DNA of 64,000 nucleotides from an uncultured Oscillospiraceae bacterium (GTDB taxonomy: Bacteria; Bacillota; Clostridia; Oscillospirales; Oscillospiraceae), in contig CAKTQV010000009.1 of the NCBI GenBank assembly GCA_934597255.1, positions 16,007 through 80,006 of the forward strand, written 5' to 3'. A program made the translations under genes and the position numbers. Below are positions 9,327-17,290 of the stretch, piece after piece (the stretch's first letter is position 1; every line of letters begins with the position of its first letter). The notes below the pieces were generated by a model, which searched no databases, was not told where the DNA came from, and saw only the letters and a program-made list of their open reading frames with translations.

Positions 9327-10832
9327 TTATTCGCCGGCATGGCGCACGCCGAGTATCTCCAGCTCCTTCTCCGTCATCCCGACGCCGCGCAGCATCAGCC
9401 GGTTTCCGCGCAGCGCCTCGATGGAGTTGATGCCCATGCCGCCCATCATCTCGCGTATCTCACGCCGCCAGGCCGTCAGCAGATTGACCAGCCGCTCCGT
9501 TCCCTCGTCCGGGTCGAGCCGTGCGACCAGCTCCGGCCGCTGCGTGGCAATGCCCCAGCTGCAAAGGCCGGTCTGGCAGCTGCGGCACAGATGGCAGCCG
9601 AGCGCGAGCAGCGCCGCCGTGCCGATATAGCAGGCGTCCGCGCCGAGCGCCACCGCCTTGACCACGTCGGCCGCGGAGCGGATGGAACCGCCGGCAATGA
9701 GCGAAACGCCGCCGCGTATCCCCTCGTCGCGCAGCTGCTGATCCACCGCCGCCAGCGCCAGCTCGATGGGAATGCCCACGTTGTCACGGATGCGCGTGGG
9801 CGCCGCCCCGGTGCCGCCGCGGAAGCCGTCGATGGCGATGATGTCCGCGCCGCTGCGCGCGATGCCGCTGGCAATGGCCGCGATGTTATGCACGGCGGCG
9901 ACCTTGACGATCACGGGCTTCCGCCCGCGCGTGGCCTCCTTGAGCGAGCAGACGAGCTGACGCAGATCCTCGATGGAATAGATATCGTGGTGCGGCGCGG
10001 GCGAGATGGCGTCGGATCCCTCGGGGATCATGCGCGTGCGCGACACGTCGCCCACGATCTTCGCGCCGGGCAGATGGCCGCCGATCCCCGGCTTCGCGCC
10101 CTGCCCCATCTTGATCTCGATGGCGGCCCCGGCGTTGAGATAGCCCTCCGTCACGCCGAAGCGGCCGGAGGCCACCTGCACGATGGTATTTGCGCCGTAG
10201 CGGTAAAGGTCCTCGTGCAGTCCGCCCTCGCCGGTGTTATAGAGGATGCCCAGCTCCTGCGCCGCGCGCGCAAGGCAGGTGTGCACGTTGTAGCTGACCG
10301 AGCCGTAGCTCATGCCGGCGAACAGCACGGGCATGGACAGCTCCAGCTGCGGCGGCAGCGACGTGTCCAGCGTCCCATCGGCGCGGCGGGTAACGCCGGA
10401 CGGCTTTTTCCCCAGAAACACGCGCGTTTCCATCGGCTCGCGCAGCGGGTCGATGGACGGATTCGTCACCTGCGACGCGTTGATGAGCAGCCGGTCCCAG
10501 TACACGGGCAGGGGCCTCGGGTTGCCCATGGACGACAGCAGGATGCCGCCGCTGGCCGCCTGCTTATATATCTCGCGGATGGCGTCCGGACGCCAGTTGG
10601 CGTTTTCGCGGAAGGCTCCGTCGTTTTTCCGTATCCTGAGCGCGTGCGTCGGGCAGAAGGCCACGCAGCGCTGGCAGTTGACGCATTTCGCCTCGTCGGC
10701 CCGCATCCGTCCGCTCCTTTCGTCGAAGCGGTGCACCCCGGCGGCGCACTCGCGCTCGCACACGCGGCAGTTCACGCAGCGCGCGCCGTCGCGCACGACC
10801 TCGAATTCCGGCGCCATATACAAAGCCGTCAT
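9327..10832 (-). CDS. FMN/Fe-S glutamate synthase-like subunit
   Basis: A 501-residue protein. Residues 15-60 hold two 4Fe-4S clusters (CVNCRVCEREC and CVNCQRCVAFC). The rest is the glutamate synthase FMN TIM barrel, with NTGEGGLHED, EIKMGQGAKPGIGGHLPG, GGTGAAPT and the C-terminal cluster motif CHLCRSCQTGLC. It transfers ammonia from the amidotransferase to 2-oxoglutarate. The ATG overlaps the upstream stop (ATGA), showing translational coupling. No NADPH small subunit is present in the window, so the electron donor may be ferredoxin. An N-methylglutamate synthase (MgsC-like) role cannot be excluded. Confidence 0.92.
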   Translation of the reverse strand: MTALYMAPEFEVVRDGARCVNCRVCERECAAGVHRFDERSGRMRADEAKCVNCQRCVAFCPTHALRIRKNDGAFRENANWRPDAIREIYKQAASGGILLSSMGNPRPLPVYWDRLLINASQVTNPSIDPLREPMETRVFLGKKPSGVTRRADGTLDTSLPPQLELSMPVLFAGMSYGSVSYNVHTCLARAAQELGILYNTGEGGLHEDLYRYGANTIVQVASGRFGVTEGYLNAGAAIEIKMGQGAKPGIGGHLPGAKIVGDVSRTRMIPEGSDAISPAPHHDIYSIEDLRQLVCSLKEATRGRKPVIVKVAAVHNIAAIASGIARSGADIIAIDGFRGGTGAAPTRIRDNVGIPIELALAAVDQQLRDEGIRGGVSLIAGGSIRSAADVVKAVALGADACYIGTAALLALGCHLCRSCQTGLCSWGIATQRPELVARLDPDEGTERLVNLLTAWRREIREMMGGMGINSIEALRGNRLMLRGVGMTEKELEILGVRHAGE

Positions 10833-11920
10833 ACCAGGCACCCCTCCTTCACCCGCACGATGAACGGCTCGCCGCCCATCGGCGCATAGAAATTCTCTGC
10901 CGCCGGCTCCATGGCCCGGATGGCGGCCTCCTCGCTGGCGATGAACACCAGATCGTCCTTTTCCGCCGTGACCATCGAGCGCAGCTTCAGCCGGTCGTTG
11001 AGCGCCATCAGCCCGCCGGTAAAGCCCAGAACGATGGAAAACGGCCCCGTTATGAGCAGGCTTGCATACAGCTTGCGCAGGTAGGCAAGCGTTTCCGCCT
11101 CCCGCTCCGGCTTTGTCCATATCGTGCTCCAGAACGGCGCGGCGATGACGGATGCCAGCTCCTCGAGCGTCAGCCCCTGCCGCCGCAGCAGGTAGTCGGC
11201 AATGTAGGTGATGACCTCGGTGTCCGTCTGAAGCGTACACTTATAGCCGAACATCTCGATAAAGCGGCGGTTCGCGTCATAGGACGATATCTCGCCGTTG
11301 TGAACGACGGTATAATCCAGCAGCGCAAACGGATGCGCGCCGCCCCACCAGCCGGGCGTGTTCGTCGGATAGCGGCCGTGCGCCGTCCAGCAATAGCCCT
11401 CATACTCGTCCAGCCGGTAAAAGCGGCCGACGTCCTCGGGATAGCCGACGGCCTTGAACGCGCCCATGTTTTTGCCGCAGGAAAACACATAGGCCCCGTC
11501 GAGCCGGGCGTTGATGTCCATGACCGTGCGCGCGACGTATTCCTTGTCGTCGAGCTGCAGCCGCGACAGCACCGACTGCAGCGGCGCGAGAAAATAGCGC
11601 CAGATGAGCGGGATGTCGCGTATCTCGGGAATTTTCCGAATGGGTATCAGCTCGGCCTTGACGATCTCAAAGCGCTCGCGCAGCAGCTTTTCGCACGCCA
11701 TACGCACGTCATTATTGTCAAAAAACAGGTGAAAAGCGTAAAAATCCTTATACTCCGGATAGATACCGTAGCCCGCGAAGCCGCCGCCGAGACCGTTGGA
11801 GCGCTCGTGCATGGGCACCATGCTGTCCATGACCCGCTTCGCGCTCATCCGTCGCCCCTCGCGCGAGATCACGGCGGAGATGGCGCAGCCGGACGGTATT
11901 CTCGTCTGTCCTTCCAGCAT
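10829..11920 (-). CDS. Class II glutamine amidotransferase, glutamate synthase subunit
   Basis: A 363-residue Ntn-type amidotransferase, first subunit of the split glutamate synthase. If translation starts at 11920, Cys12 in IPSGCAISAV is the nucleophile exposed by removal of an 11-residue propeptide, as in GltB and PurF. Later blocks such as HNGEISSYDANRR and LQTDTEV match the glutaminase domain. The open frame continues upstream to 11965 but that part lies inside the leader hairpin, and GGAAGGGG lies 11 bases before the chosen ATG. It heads the run gltB1-gltB2-gltB3-purB-purA-guaA. Confidence 0.9.
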   Translation of the reverse strand: MLEGQTRIPSGCAISAVISREGRRMSAKRVMDSMVPMHERSNGLGGGFAGYGIYPEYKDFYAFHLFFDNNDVRMACEKLLRERFEIVKAELIPIRKIPEIRDIPLIWRYFLAPLQSVLSRLQLDDKEYVARTVMDINARLDGAYVFSCGKNMGAFKAVGYPEDVGRFYRLDEYEGYCWTAHGRYPTNTPGWWGGAHPFALLDYTVVHNGEISSYDANRRFIEMFGYKCTLQTDTEVITYIADYLLRRQGLTLEELASVIAAPFWSTIWTKPEREAETLAYLRKLYASLLITGPFSIVLGFTGGLMALNDRLKLRSMVTAEKDDLVFIASEEAAIRAMEPAAENFYAPMGGEPFIVRVKEGCLV

Positions 11921-11939
11921 CAATTCGATCACCCCTTCC

Positions 11940-12000
11940 AAAAAATAAAAAAGCCGTTCATCCAAAACGGGGTGCAGTCCTCCCCGTCTGAATGAACGCC
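11940..12000 (-). terminator. Leader hairpin with U-tract (attenuator) before the glt-pur operon
   Basis: On the minus strand a long hairpin (11953-12000) is made of an outer GCGTTCAT/ATGAACG stem and an inner GACGGGG/CCCCGT stem, followed by TTTTTTATTTTTT (11940-11952). It begins about 20 bases after the predicted start site and ends about 20 bases before the gene, so it is a leader element, not the end of another gene. The 5' arm holds GCAAAGGCGTTC, shared with the asnB leader. Confidence 0.75.
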
Positions 12001-12027
12001 TTTGCTCATTTCAAACAACAAAATTGA

Positions 12028-12056
12028 ATTATAGCACCCATGTTTTCTCCTGTCAA
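12028..12056 (-). promoter_or_regulatory. Consensus sigma-A promoter of the glt-pur operon
   Basis: On the minus strand TTGACA (12051-12056), 17-base spacer, TATAAT (12028-12033): a perfect match. The predicted start is near 12021. So strong a core promoter fits control by the downstream attenuator rather than by activation. Confidence 0.85.
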
Positions 12057-12225
12057 TCCCGCCGCACGGCCGCGGCCGAAAAAACGCGCTTATGGGAAAA
12101 AGCCGACAGCGGCTCCCGCCCCGCGCGCACCTTTTTGGTTGAAGCGCGCCCGCTTTTGTGATAAAGTGGATTTCACGTTTTGATTCTCTAAAAGCACGCG
12201 CTGTAAATCGGGGGAAAATAGAAAA

Positions 12226-13791
12226 ATGCTGGATAAATGCAAAAAAGCGGGAAGCGCCGTCATAGACGTCCTTGCGCTTGTGCTGCTCGGACTGGTTTTT
12301 GCGGCAAATCTGATATGGACGTGCCATGTAAGCTACGACGACGCCGAAATCGTGTCGTATTCCGTGTCGCCTCTCTATCTGGTTTTCGTGCCTGTCGCGC
12401 TGCTGTGCGTGTATCTGTATGCACAGATCGCGGCGAGAGCCGACACACGGAAGCTCTTTCGGATATTCTCCGCCGCCTATGTTATCGCGGGCGCCTATCT
12501 GATATTCAATACGGAGGCCTTCATCCGGGCCGACGCATCGTCCGTCTGGACCGCGGCCGGAACCTTTCTGAAGGGCTTTTTCCCCGATCTGAAAAGCGAC
12601 GGCTACCTGAGCATGTTCCCCTTCCAGCTTGGCATGGTGTCCTACGACATGCTTCTGCGCCTGTTCTCGGACAATGTAAAGATCCTCTACGCCGTCAACC
12701 TGCTGGAGGTCCTCGTCATCAACCGGCTCTGCTTCCGGATCACGGAAAGCCTGTTCGGCGATGAGACCGTCAGCCGGATCGTCGTTCTTCTGGCGTTTGC
12801 GTTTGTGCCGCAGCTGCTTTTCATCCTGTTCGGATACGGGCTCATCCCCGGCTTCTGCTGCTTCATGGCCGCCCTGTATTTCTGCATCCGTGTATACAAA
12901 AACGCATCGGCAAAGGACGTTCTGCTCCTGATCCTGTTTTCCGTCCTTGCGTCGCTCCTCAAGCCGAATTTCAAGATCGGCGTCATCGCCATGGCGATCG
13001 TTCTGCTCCTCAAGCCCGGCGAAAACGGAAAAGCGTATCTCCGGCTCCTTATCACGGCGGCGCTCGTGCTGCTGTGCTCGTTTGCTTCCTTCCATCTGGT
13101 AAAGCTGTCCTACAGCGCCGTATCCGGCGCCGACATAGGCGGCGGTACCCCCATCGATGTCTACATCGCCATGGGGACCGATCTGGATAACAACGTCCGC
13201 GCGCCGGGCTGGTACGACGGCTACACCTTCTCCGCCTACCCGGACGCCGGTTACGATACGCAGGCGGCGGCGCAGAGCGCGCGGGAAAAGATAAAGGCCA
13301 ATCTGGCGGAAAGCGCCGCCGATCCGGCAAGGGCCGCAGGCTTTTACTGGCGGAAAATGATCTCCACCTGGTGCGAGCCGATGTTTCAGTCCGCGTGGAG
13401 CGGGCCGATAGGCGACGGGCTCGCGGCAAAGCCGCTTCTGCAGTCCCTGTATACCGGCGGAAGCGCGGAAAAGCTCATAGGTCTGTTTTCGAAAGCAAAC
13501 GTGGTCATTATCCTGGCGGCCAGCCTGTGCTTTGTTCTGACGCAGAGACGGAAATATCCGTTTGCCCGGGTTTTGTACCTGTATTTCACAGGCGGCTTCC
13601 TTTTCCATCTGCTTTCGGAGACCAAAAGCCAGTATGTTTACATGTATATTTTCGCCCTGCTGCCGATGGCCGCCTATGAGCTCGGCGTCTGGATAAAGCT
13701 TCTCCGGGGCCGCCTGAAGCGCGCCATGCCCCGGAAGGAGGAGGCCGCTCAGCAGGAGCTTTTGGAAAAGCATCCCGAAAAAAACGCTTGA
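12226..13791 (+). CDS. Polytopic membrane protein, glycosyltransferase-like
   Basis: A 521-residue protein with about ten to twelve hydrophobic segments and a soluble loop at residues 310-390. After the first membrane segment it has a YDDAE motif, an acidic pair placed as in GT39/PMT-type and related C-family glycosyltransferases that use lipid-linked sugars. The residues after the last segment are charged (KEEAAQQELLEKH). I cannot name the substrate. GGGGGAAAATAG precedes the ATG. It stands alone between two nitrogen-gene promoters; its stop codon overlaps the -35 box of the asnB promoter. Confidence 0.7.
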   Translation: MLDKCKKAGSAVIDVLALVLLGLVFAANLIWTCHVSYDDAEIVSYSVSPLYLVFVPVALLCVYLYAQIAARADTRKLFRIFSAAYVIAGAYLIFNTEAFIRADASSVWTAAGTFLKGFFPDLKSDGYLSMFPFQLGMVSYDMLLRLFSDNVKILYAVNLLEVLVINRLCFRITESLFGDETVSRIVVLLAFAFVPQLLFILFGYGLIPGFCCFMAALYFCIRVYKNASAKDVLLLILFSVLASLLKPNFKIGVIAMAIVLLLKPGENGKAYLRLLITAALVLLCSFASFHLVKLSYSAVSGADIGGGTPIDVYIAMGTDLDNNVRAPGWYDGYTFSAYPDAGYDTQAAAQSAREKIKANLAESAADPARAAGFYWRKMISTWCEPMFQSAWSGPIGDGLAAKPLLQSLYTGGSAEKLIGLFSKANVVIILAASLCFVLTQRRKYPFARVLYLYFTGGFLFHLLSETKSQYVYMYIFALLPMAAYELGVWIKLLRGRLKRAMPRKEEAAQQELLEKHPEKNA

Positions 13792-13816
13792 CAAACGCGG
13801 CAGCCGCCGCTATAAT
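13788..13816 (+). promoter_or_regulatory. Consensus sigma-A promoter before asnB
   Basis: TTGACA (13788-13793), 17-base spacer, TATAAT (13811-13816), a perfect match. The -35 overlaps the stop codon of the upstream membrane-protein gene. The predicted start near 13823 is only a few bases before the hairpin at 13827. Confidence 0.85.
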
Positions 13817-13826
13817 GCCCTGCATA

Positions 13827-13884
13827 CGGGCAAGGGCGTCCGAAAGCAATGGCTTTCGCGCGCCCTTGTCCGCTTTTATTTTTT
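13827..13884 (+). terminator. Promoter-proximal hairpin with U-tract before asnB
   Basis: A 12-bp lower stem (13827-13838 with 13861-13872) and a 7-bp upper stem CGAAAGC/GCTTTCG, followed by TTTTATTTTTT to 13884. It can end transcription of the upstream membrane-protein gene, but it also lies immediately inside the transcript from the promoter at 13788, giving an about 60-base RNA unless read through. The 5' arm contains GCAAGGGCGTCC (13830-13841), like the glt leader. Confidence 0.8.
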
Positions 13885-13917
13885 GAATTTTCTTGTCAGA
13901 AAGGAGCTTTGAACAGC

Positions 13918-14025
13918 ATGGAAAACACAGCGTTTGGAACGATCTTCGCCGGATATGCCGGCACGGTGGTATGCATGAATAACGGCGGACGGCTGTCGTT
14001 TTCCGGCCGCGCCGCCCGTCTTTGA
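13918..14025 (+). CDS. 35-residue upstream ORF of asnB
   Basis: An ATG with AAGGAG 11 bases before it opens a 35-codon frame (MENTAFGTIFAGYAGTVVCM and 15 more residues) that stops 15 bases before asnB. The ribosome binding site is as good as that of asnB. The product has a hydrophobic middle and a basic end and matches no family I know. It may be a coupling or leader peptide, or a true small protein; the start-to-start spacing suggests translational coupling with asnB. Confidence 0.5.
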   Translation: MENTAFGTIFAGYAGTVVCMNNGGRLSFSGRAARL

Positions 14026-14040
14026 AGGGAGGCGTGCGTC

Positions 14041-15618
14041 ATGTGTTCCATCATCGGCTACTGCGCGCCCTGCGCGTGCACGGACGAGCTTCTGACCGGC
14101 TTTGAAAAAACGCGCTCCCGCGGCCCGGACGCCACCCGCGTCGCCGACACGGGGCAGGGGCTCCTCGGCTTCCACCGGCTGGCCATCATGGGTCTGGATG
14201 AAAGCGGCATGCAGCCGTTCGAGCTGGACGGGAGCTACGTCGTCTGCAACGGCGAGATCTACGGCTTTGAGGCGCTGCGCGCGCAGCTTTCGTCCAAATA
14301 CCGCTTTTGCAGCGGCTCGGACTGCGAGATCCTGCTGCCCATGTACCGGGAATACGGCGTTTCGATGTTCGCCATGCTCGACGCGGAATTCGCCCTCATC
14401 CTCTACGACGCGCAGACAAAGGAATTCATCGCCGCGCGCGACCCCATCGGCATCCGCCCGCTGTATTACGGCTACGACCGCGCGGGCGTTCTGGTGCTGG
14501 CAAGCGAAGCGAAAAACCTGGTGGGCCTGTGCCCGCGCATCCGGCCGTTCCCGCCGGGCTGCTACTACCGGGGCGGCGTGTTCGTCCGCTACGCCGACAT
14601 CGCCGCGCCGCAGGATATCCATCGCGGCGACGTGGACGGGATATGCCGGAGCATCCGCGAAAAGCTGATTGCAGGCGTGGAAAAGCGGCTCGTTTCGGAC
14701 GCCGGCGTGGGCTTTCTTCTGTCCGGCGGGCTTGATTCCTCGCTCGTGTGCGCCATCGCCGCGCGCCGCAGCGACCGGCCCATCCATACCTTCGCCATCG
14801 GCATGAGCACCGACGCCATTGATCTGAAATACGCCCGCGAGGTGGCCGACTGGATCGGCAGCGAGCACCACGAGGTCTATATGACGCGCGAGCAGGTGCT
14901 CGCCTCGCTCGAGGAGGTCGTCGCGCTGCTCGGCACCTACGACATCACGACCATCCGCGCGAGCATCGGGATGTATCTGCTGTGCCGCTGGATACACGAG
15001 AACACCAATCTGCGCGTGCTGCTGACGGGCGAGGTGTCCGACGAGCTGTTCGGCTATAAATACACGGACTTCGCCCCCTCCGCCGCGGCGTTTCAGGCGG
15101 AGGCCGAAAAGCGCGTGCGTGAGCTGCACATGTACGACGTGCTGCGCGCCGACCGCTGCATCTCCGTCAACTCGCTGGAAGCGCGCGTGCCCTTCGGCGA
15201 TCTGGATTTCGTCCGCTACGTCATGTCCATCGACCCCGAGCTTAAGCGCAACCGCTGGGGAAAGGGCAAGTATCTTCTCCGGCGCGCGTTTGAAGGCGAC
15301 TGGCTGCCGCCCGGCATTCTCGACCGGGAAAAGGCCGCCTTCTCCGACGCCGTCGGCCATTCGATGGTGGACGATCTGAAGGAATACGCCGAAGGCCTGT
15401 ATTCGGACGGGGAATTCCAACAGCGGCGCAGCCGGTACGACTTCGCGCAGCCGTTCACAAAGGAGTCGCTTCTGTACCGGGAGCTGTTTGAAAAGTATTA
15501 TCCCGGCCAGGCCGAAATGGTCGCCGGCTTCTGGATGCCGAACCGCAGCTGGGCCGGATGCGACGTGGACGATCCCTCCGCGCGCGTGCTCTCCAACTAC
15601 GGCGACAGCGGAAAATAA
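14041..15618 (+). CDS. asnB: Asparagine synthetase (glutamine-hydrolysing)
   Basis: A 525-residue AsnB, making asparagine from aspartate, glutamine and ATP. Cys2 is the class II amidotransferase nucleophile exposed after Met removal. RSRGPDA, a glutaminase-loop motif, and CNGEIY follow. The synthetase half has the ATP-pyrophosphatase loop LSGGLDSS near residue 230 and the LLTGEVSDELFGYKY block near 335. GGGAGG lies 9 bases before the ATG. Expression probably depends on read-through of the hairpin at 13827. Confidence 0.96.
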   Translation: MCSIIGYCAPCACTDELLTGFEKTRSRGPDATRVADTGQGLLGFHRLAIMGLDESGMQPFELDGSYVVCNGEIYGFEALRAQLSSKYRFCSGSDCEILLPMYREYGVSMFAMLDAEFALILYDAQTKEFIAARDPIGIRPLYYGYDRAGVLVLASEAKNLVGLCPRIRPFPPGCYYRGGVFVRYADIAAPQDIHRGDVDGICRSIREKLIAGVEKRLVSDAGVGFLLSGGLDSSLVCAIAARRSDRPIHTFAIGMSTDAIDLKYAREVADWIGSEHHEVYMTREQVLASLEEVVALLGTYDITTIRASIGMYLLCRWIHENTNLRVLLTGEVSDELFGYKYTDFAPSAAAFQAEAEKRVRELHMYDVLRADRCISVNSLEARVPFGDLDFVRYVMSIDPELKRNRWGKGKYLLRRAFEGDWLPPGILDREKAAFSDAVGHSMVDDLKEYAEGLYSDGEFQQRRSRYDFAQPFTKESLLYRELFEKYYPGQAEMVAGFWMPNRSWAGCDVDDPSARVLSNYGDSGK

Positions 15619-15623
15619 AATAC

Positions 15624-15651
15624 GGCCCGGCCCCCTTTCGGGGGCCGGGCC
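15624..15651 (+). terminator. GC-rich hairpin after asnB
   Basis: A perfect 12-bp stem GGCCCGGCCCCC/GGGGGCCGGGCC with a TTTC loop, 5 bases after the asnB stop. The trailing U-tract is weak, but the position between convergent genes supports a terminator. Confidence 0.65.
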
Positions 15652-15690
15652 TTGCGTTTATGGACCGGCGCGGGAGCCTTCCCCGTCTTT

Positions 15691-16362
15691 TTACCGGTAT
15701 TCCCGTATCATCAGCAGCGAGGCCGCCGCCAGCAGCGCGCAGGACAGCCAGACCGCGCCCCGCCCCAGGTACAGCGAGGCAAGTCCCCCCGCGCCCGCCC
15801 CCACGGCGAACATCAGGATAATGCCGTAGTAATACAGCGCCTTGCGCCCGTGCGCCCGCTCCCGGCCGCGCAGATAGTGGAAAAGCTCCTCCGTCCCGCT
15901 GCGCAGGTTGCCGATGCACATGGTGCTGGCGTAGCCGTAGCCATGGATCTTGCGGAACGCCTCCACCTGCATGGCGCAGCTGAACGACACCAGCATGGCG
16001 GCGGCGGGATCGGCGCTTTCCGGCAGAAAGCCCACGGCCGCCAGCACGGCGATCTCGCACAGCAGCACGGCCTGCCGCCAGTGCAGCCGCCGCTCGTTCC
16101 GCCAGCCGCGGCGTATCAGTTCCGCGAGCAGAATGCCGAGCACAAAGGCCACGACCGGCGCCAGATAGCGCAGGCCGTCCGCCCATCGGCCGGTCATGAT
16201 ATTCTGGCTCATGAGCACGATGTTGCCCGTCTGGGCGTTGGCAAACACGCGCCCGCGCACGTTGTAGGTATAGGCGTCCTGCAGCCCGCCGGACAGAGCC
16301 AGCACACTGGCGAGCAGAAAGCTCTCCGACGTCTGCACCGCCTTTTCCCGCTCGCGTCCCAT
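15691..16362 (-). CDS. DUF1275 (YoaK-type) membrane protein
   Basis: A 223-residue protein with six hydrophobic segments and the DUF1275 opening pattern: SGGLQDAYTYN then ANAQTGNIVLM near residues 25-50, and a YASTMCIGNLRSGTE block near 150. The family has no established function. The ATG at 16362 overlaps the end of the phosphotriesterase-like gene, so the two are co-translated. A TTG further upstream also keeps the frame open. Confidence 0.85.
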   Translation of the reverse strand: MGREREKAVQTSESFLLASVLALSGGLQDAYTYNVRGRVFANAQTGNIVLMSQNIMTGRWADGLRYLAPVVAFVLGILLAELIRRGWRNERRLHWRQAVLLCEIAVLAAVGFLPESADPAAAMLVSFSCAMQVEAFRKIHGYGYASTMCIGNLRSGTEELFHYLRGRERAHGRKALYYYGIILMFAVGAGAGGLASLYLGRGAVWLSCALLAAASLLMIREYR

Positions 16363-16363
16363 T

Positions 16364-17275
16364 TCAGCTGCCTTCAAACAGCCGCCGGGGATTATCCTCC
16401 AGCATCGCGCGCAGATCGCCCTTGGTCAGCCCGTTCGCCGTCAGCAGCGGCAGGACCGTTTCATGGATGAAGCAGAAGTCGGTAGTCTGCTTCCGGCTTT
16501 CCTCCCAATCGTCCCAGAACGCAAGATACACCGCCGCGTCGTGGCTGAGCAGGATACGGTCGCGGTAGCCCTGGCCGCACAGCCACGCGATGTTCGCCGC
16601 GAGATTCTCCGCGCTGTTCTCGCGCCCGCAGTAGCCGAAGCGGTCAAAGCCGAGATAGGCCCCGCTCCCGGCCACGGACAGCAGATAGTCCCGGTCGTTC
16701 GTGTCCCCGGTATGGCCGAGAACGATCTTCTCCGGCGGCAGGAAGGCCAGAAGCTCGTCCAGCGCCGGAATGCCCATACCGGCGCGGCTGGCCGTGTGGC
16801 AGAACACGGGCTTGCCCTGCGCCGCCGCCACGCGCCCCGTCGCGCGCAGCAGCCGGCCGATCAGCGGCGTGACGCCCGCGGCCTCCACCGCGCATTTCAG
16901 GATGCCGCAGCTCTCCGCGTCCGGGTAAAGCAGATCGTACAGCCACTGCTCGCTGCGCGCCTGCAGCCACGGCTCCTCCTGAAAGTAAAAGCCGGAGGAC
17001 GCGATGATGTTCATGCCCGTCGCCTCCGCCGTCTCGCGGATCAGGGGAAGATCGCGCCCGAGATTGATGGGCGTGCCGTCCACGATCGTCCGCACGCCGT
17101 GCAGCCGCAGCGGCGCAAAGCAGCGCTTTGCCATTTCAATGAGCGCGTCGTGCTCGAAAAAACGCGGGCCGAAGTTGGCGCGCATCGACCAGTCGGCGCA
17201 GCAGATATGCTCGTGTATCAGCGTCTGGCCCAGCTCCGCGCTGTCGAGCGGCCCGAGCACTCCCTGTATCTTCAT
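16364..17275 (-). CDS. Phosphotriesterase-family metal-dependent hydrolase
   Basis: A 303-residue amidohydrolase-fold protein. The metal ligands of the family can be placed: HEH near residue 21, the bridging Lys in GILKCAVE near 127, FCHTA near 158, LGHTGD near 186 and the catalytic Asp in LLSHDAA near 243. Members are lactonases, esterases or deacetylases; true phosphotriesterase activity should not be assumed. It lies between the CoA-transferase gene (15 bases upstream) and the DUF1275 gene, suggesting a shared catabolic role. Confidence 0.88.
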   Translation of the reverse strand: MKIQGVLGPLDSAELGQTLIHEHICCADWSMRANFGPRFFEHDALIEMAKRCFAPLRLHGVRTIVDGTPINLGRDLPLIRETAEATGMNIIASSGFYFQEEPWLQARSEQWLYDLLYPDAESCGILKCAVEAAGVTPLIGRLLRATGRVAAAQGKPVFCHTASRAGMGIPALDELLAFLPPEKIVLGHTGDTNDRDYLLSVAGSGAYLGFDRFGYCGRENSAENLAANIAWLCGQGYRDRILLSHDAAVYLAFWDDWEESRKQTTDFCFIHETVLPLLTANGLTKGDLRAMLEDNPRRLFEGS

Positions 17276-17290
17276 GCCTTTTCCCTCCCG

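Noticed and set aside
11929..13794. A 621-codon antisense frame over the membrane-protein gene
   Set aside because: Low-complexity, Gln/Arg/Asp-rich, no start signal, and opposite a gene with clear membrane segments and a ribosome site.
13827..13884. T-box riboswitch for asnB
   Set aside because: The leader before the hairpin is only a few bases, far too short for specifier loop and T-box elements.
16364..17275. True organophosphate phosphotriesterase
   Set aside because: The metal ligands fit the family, but family members are mostly lactonases or esterases, and nothing in the context supports organophosphate use.
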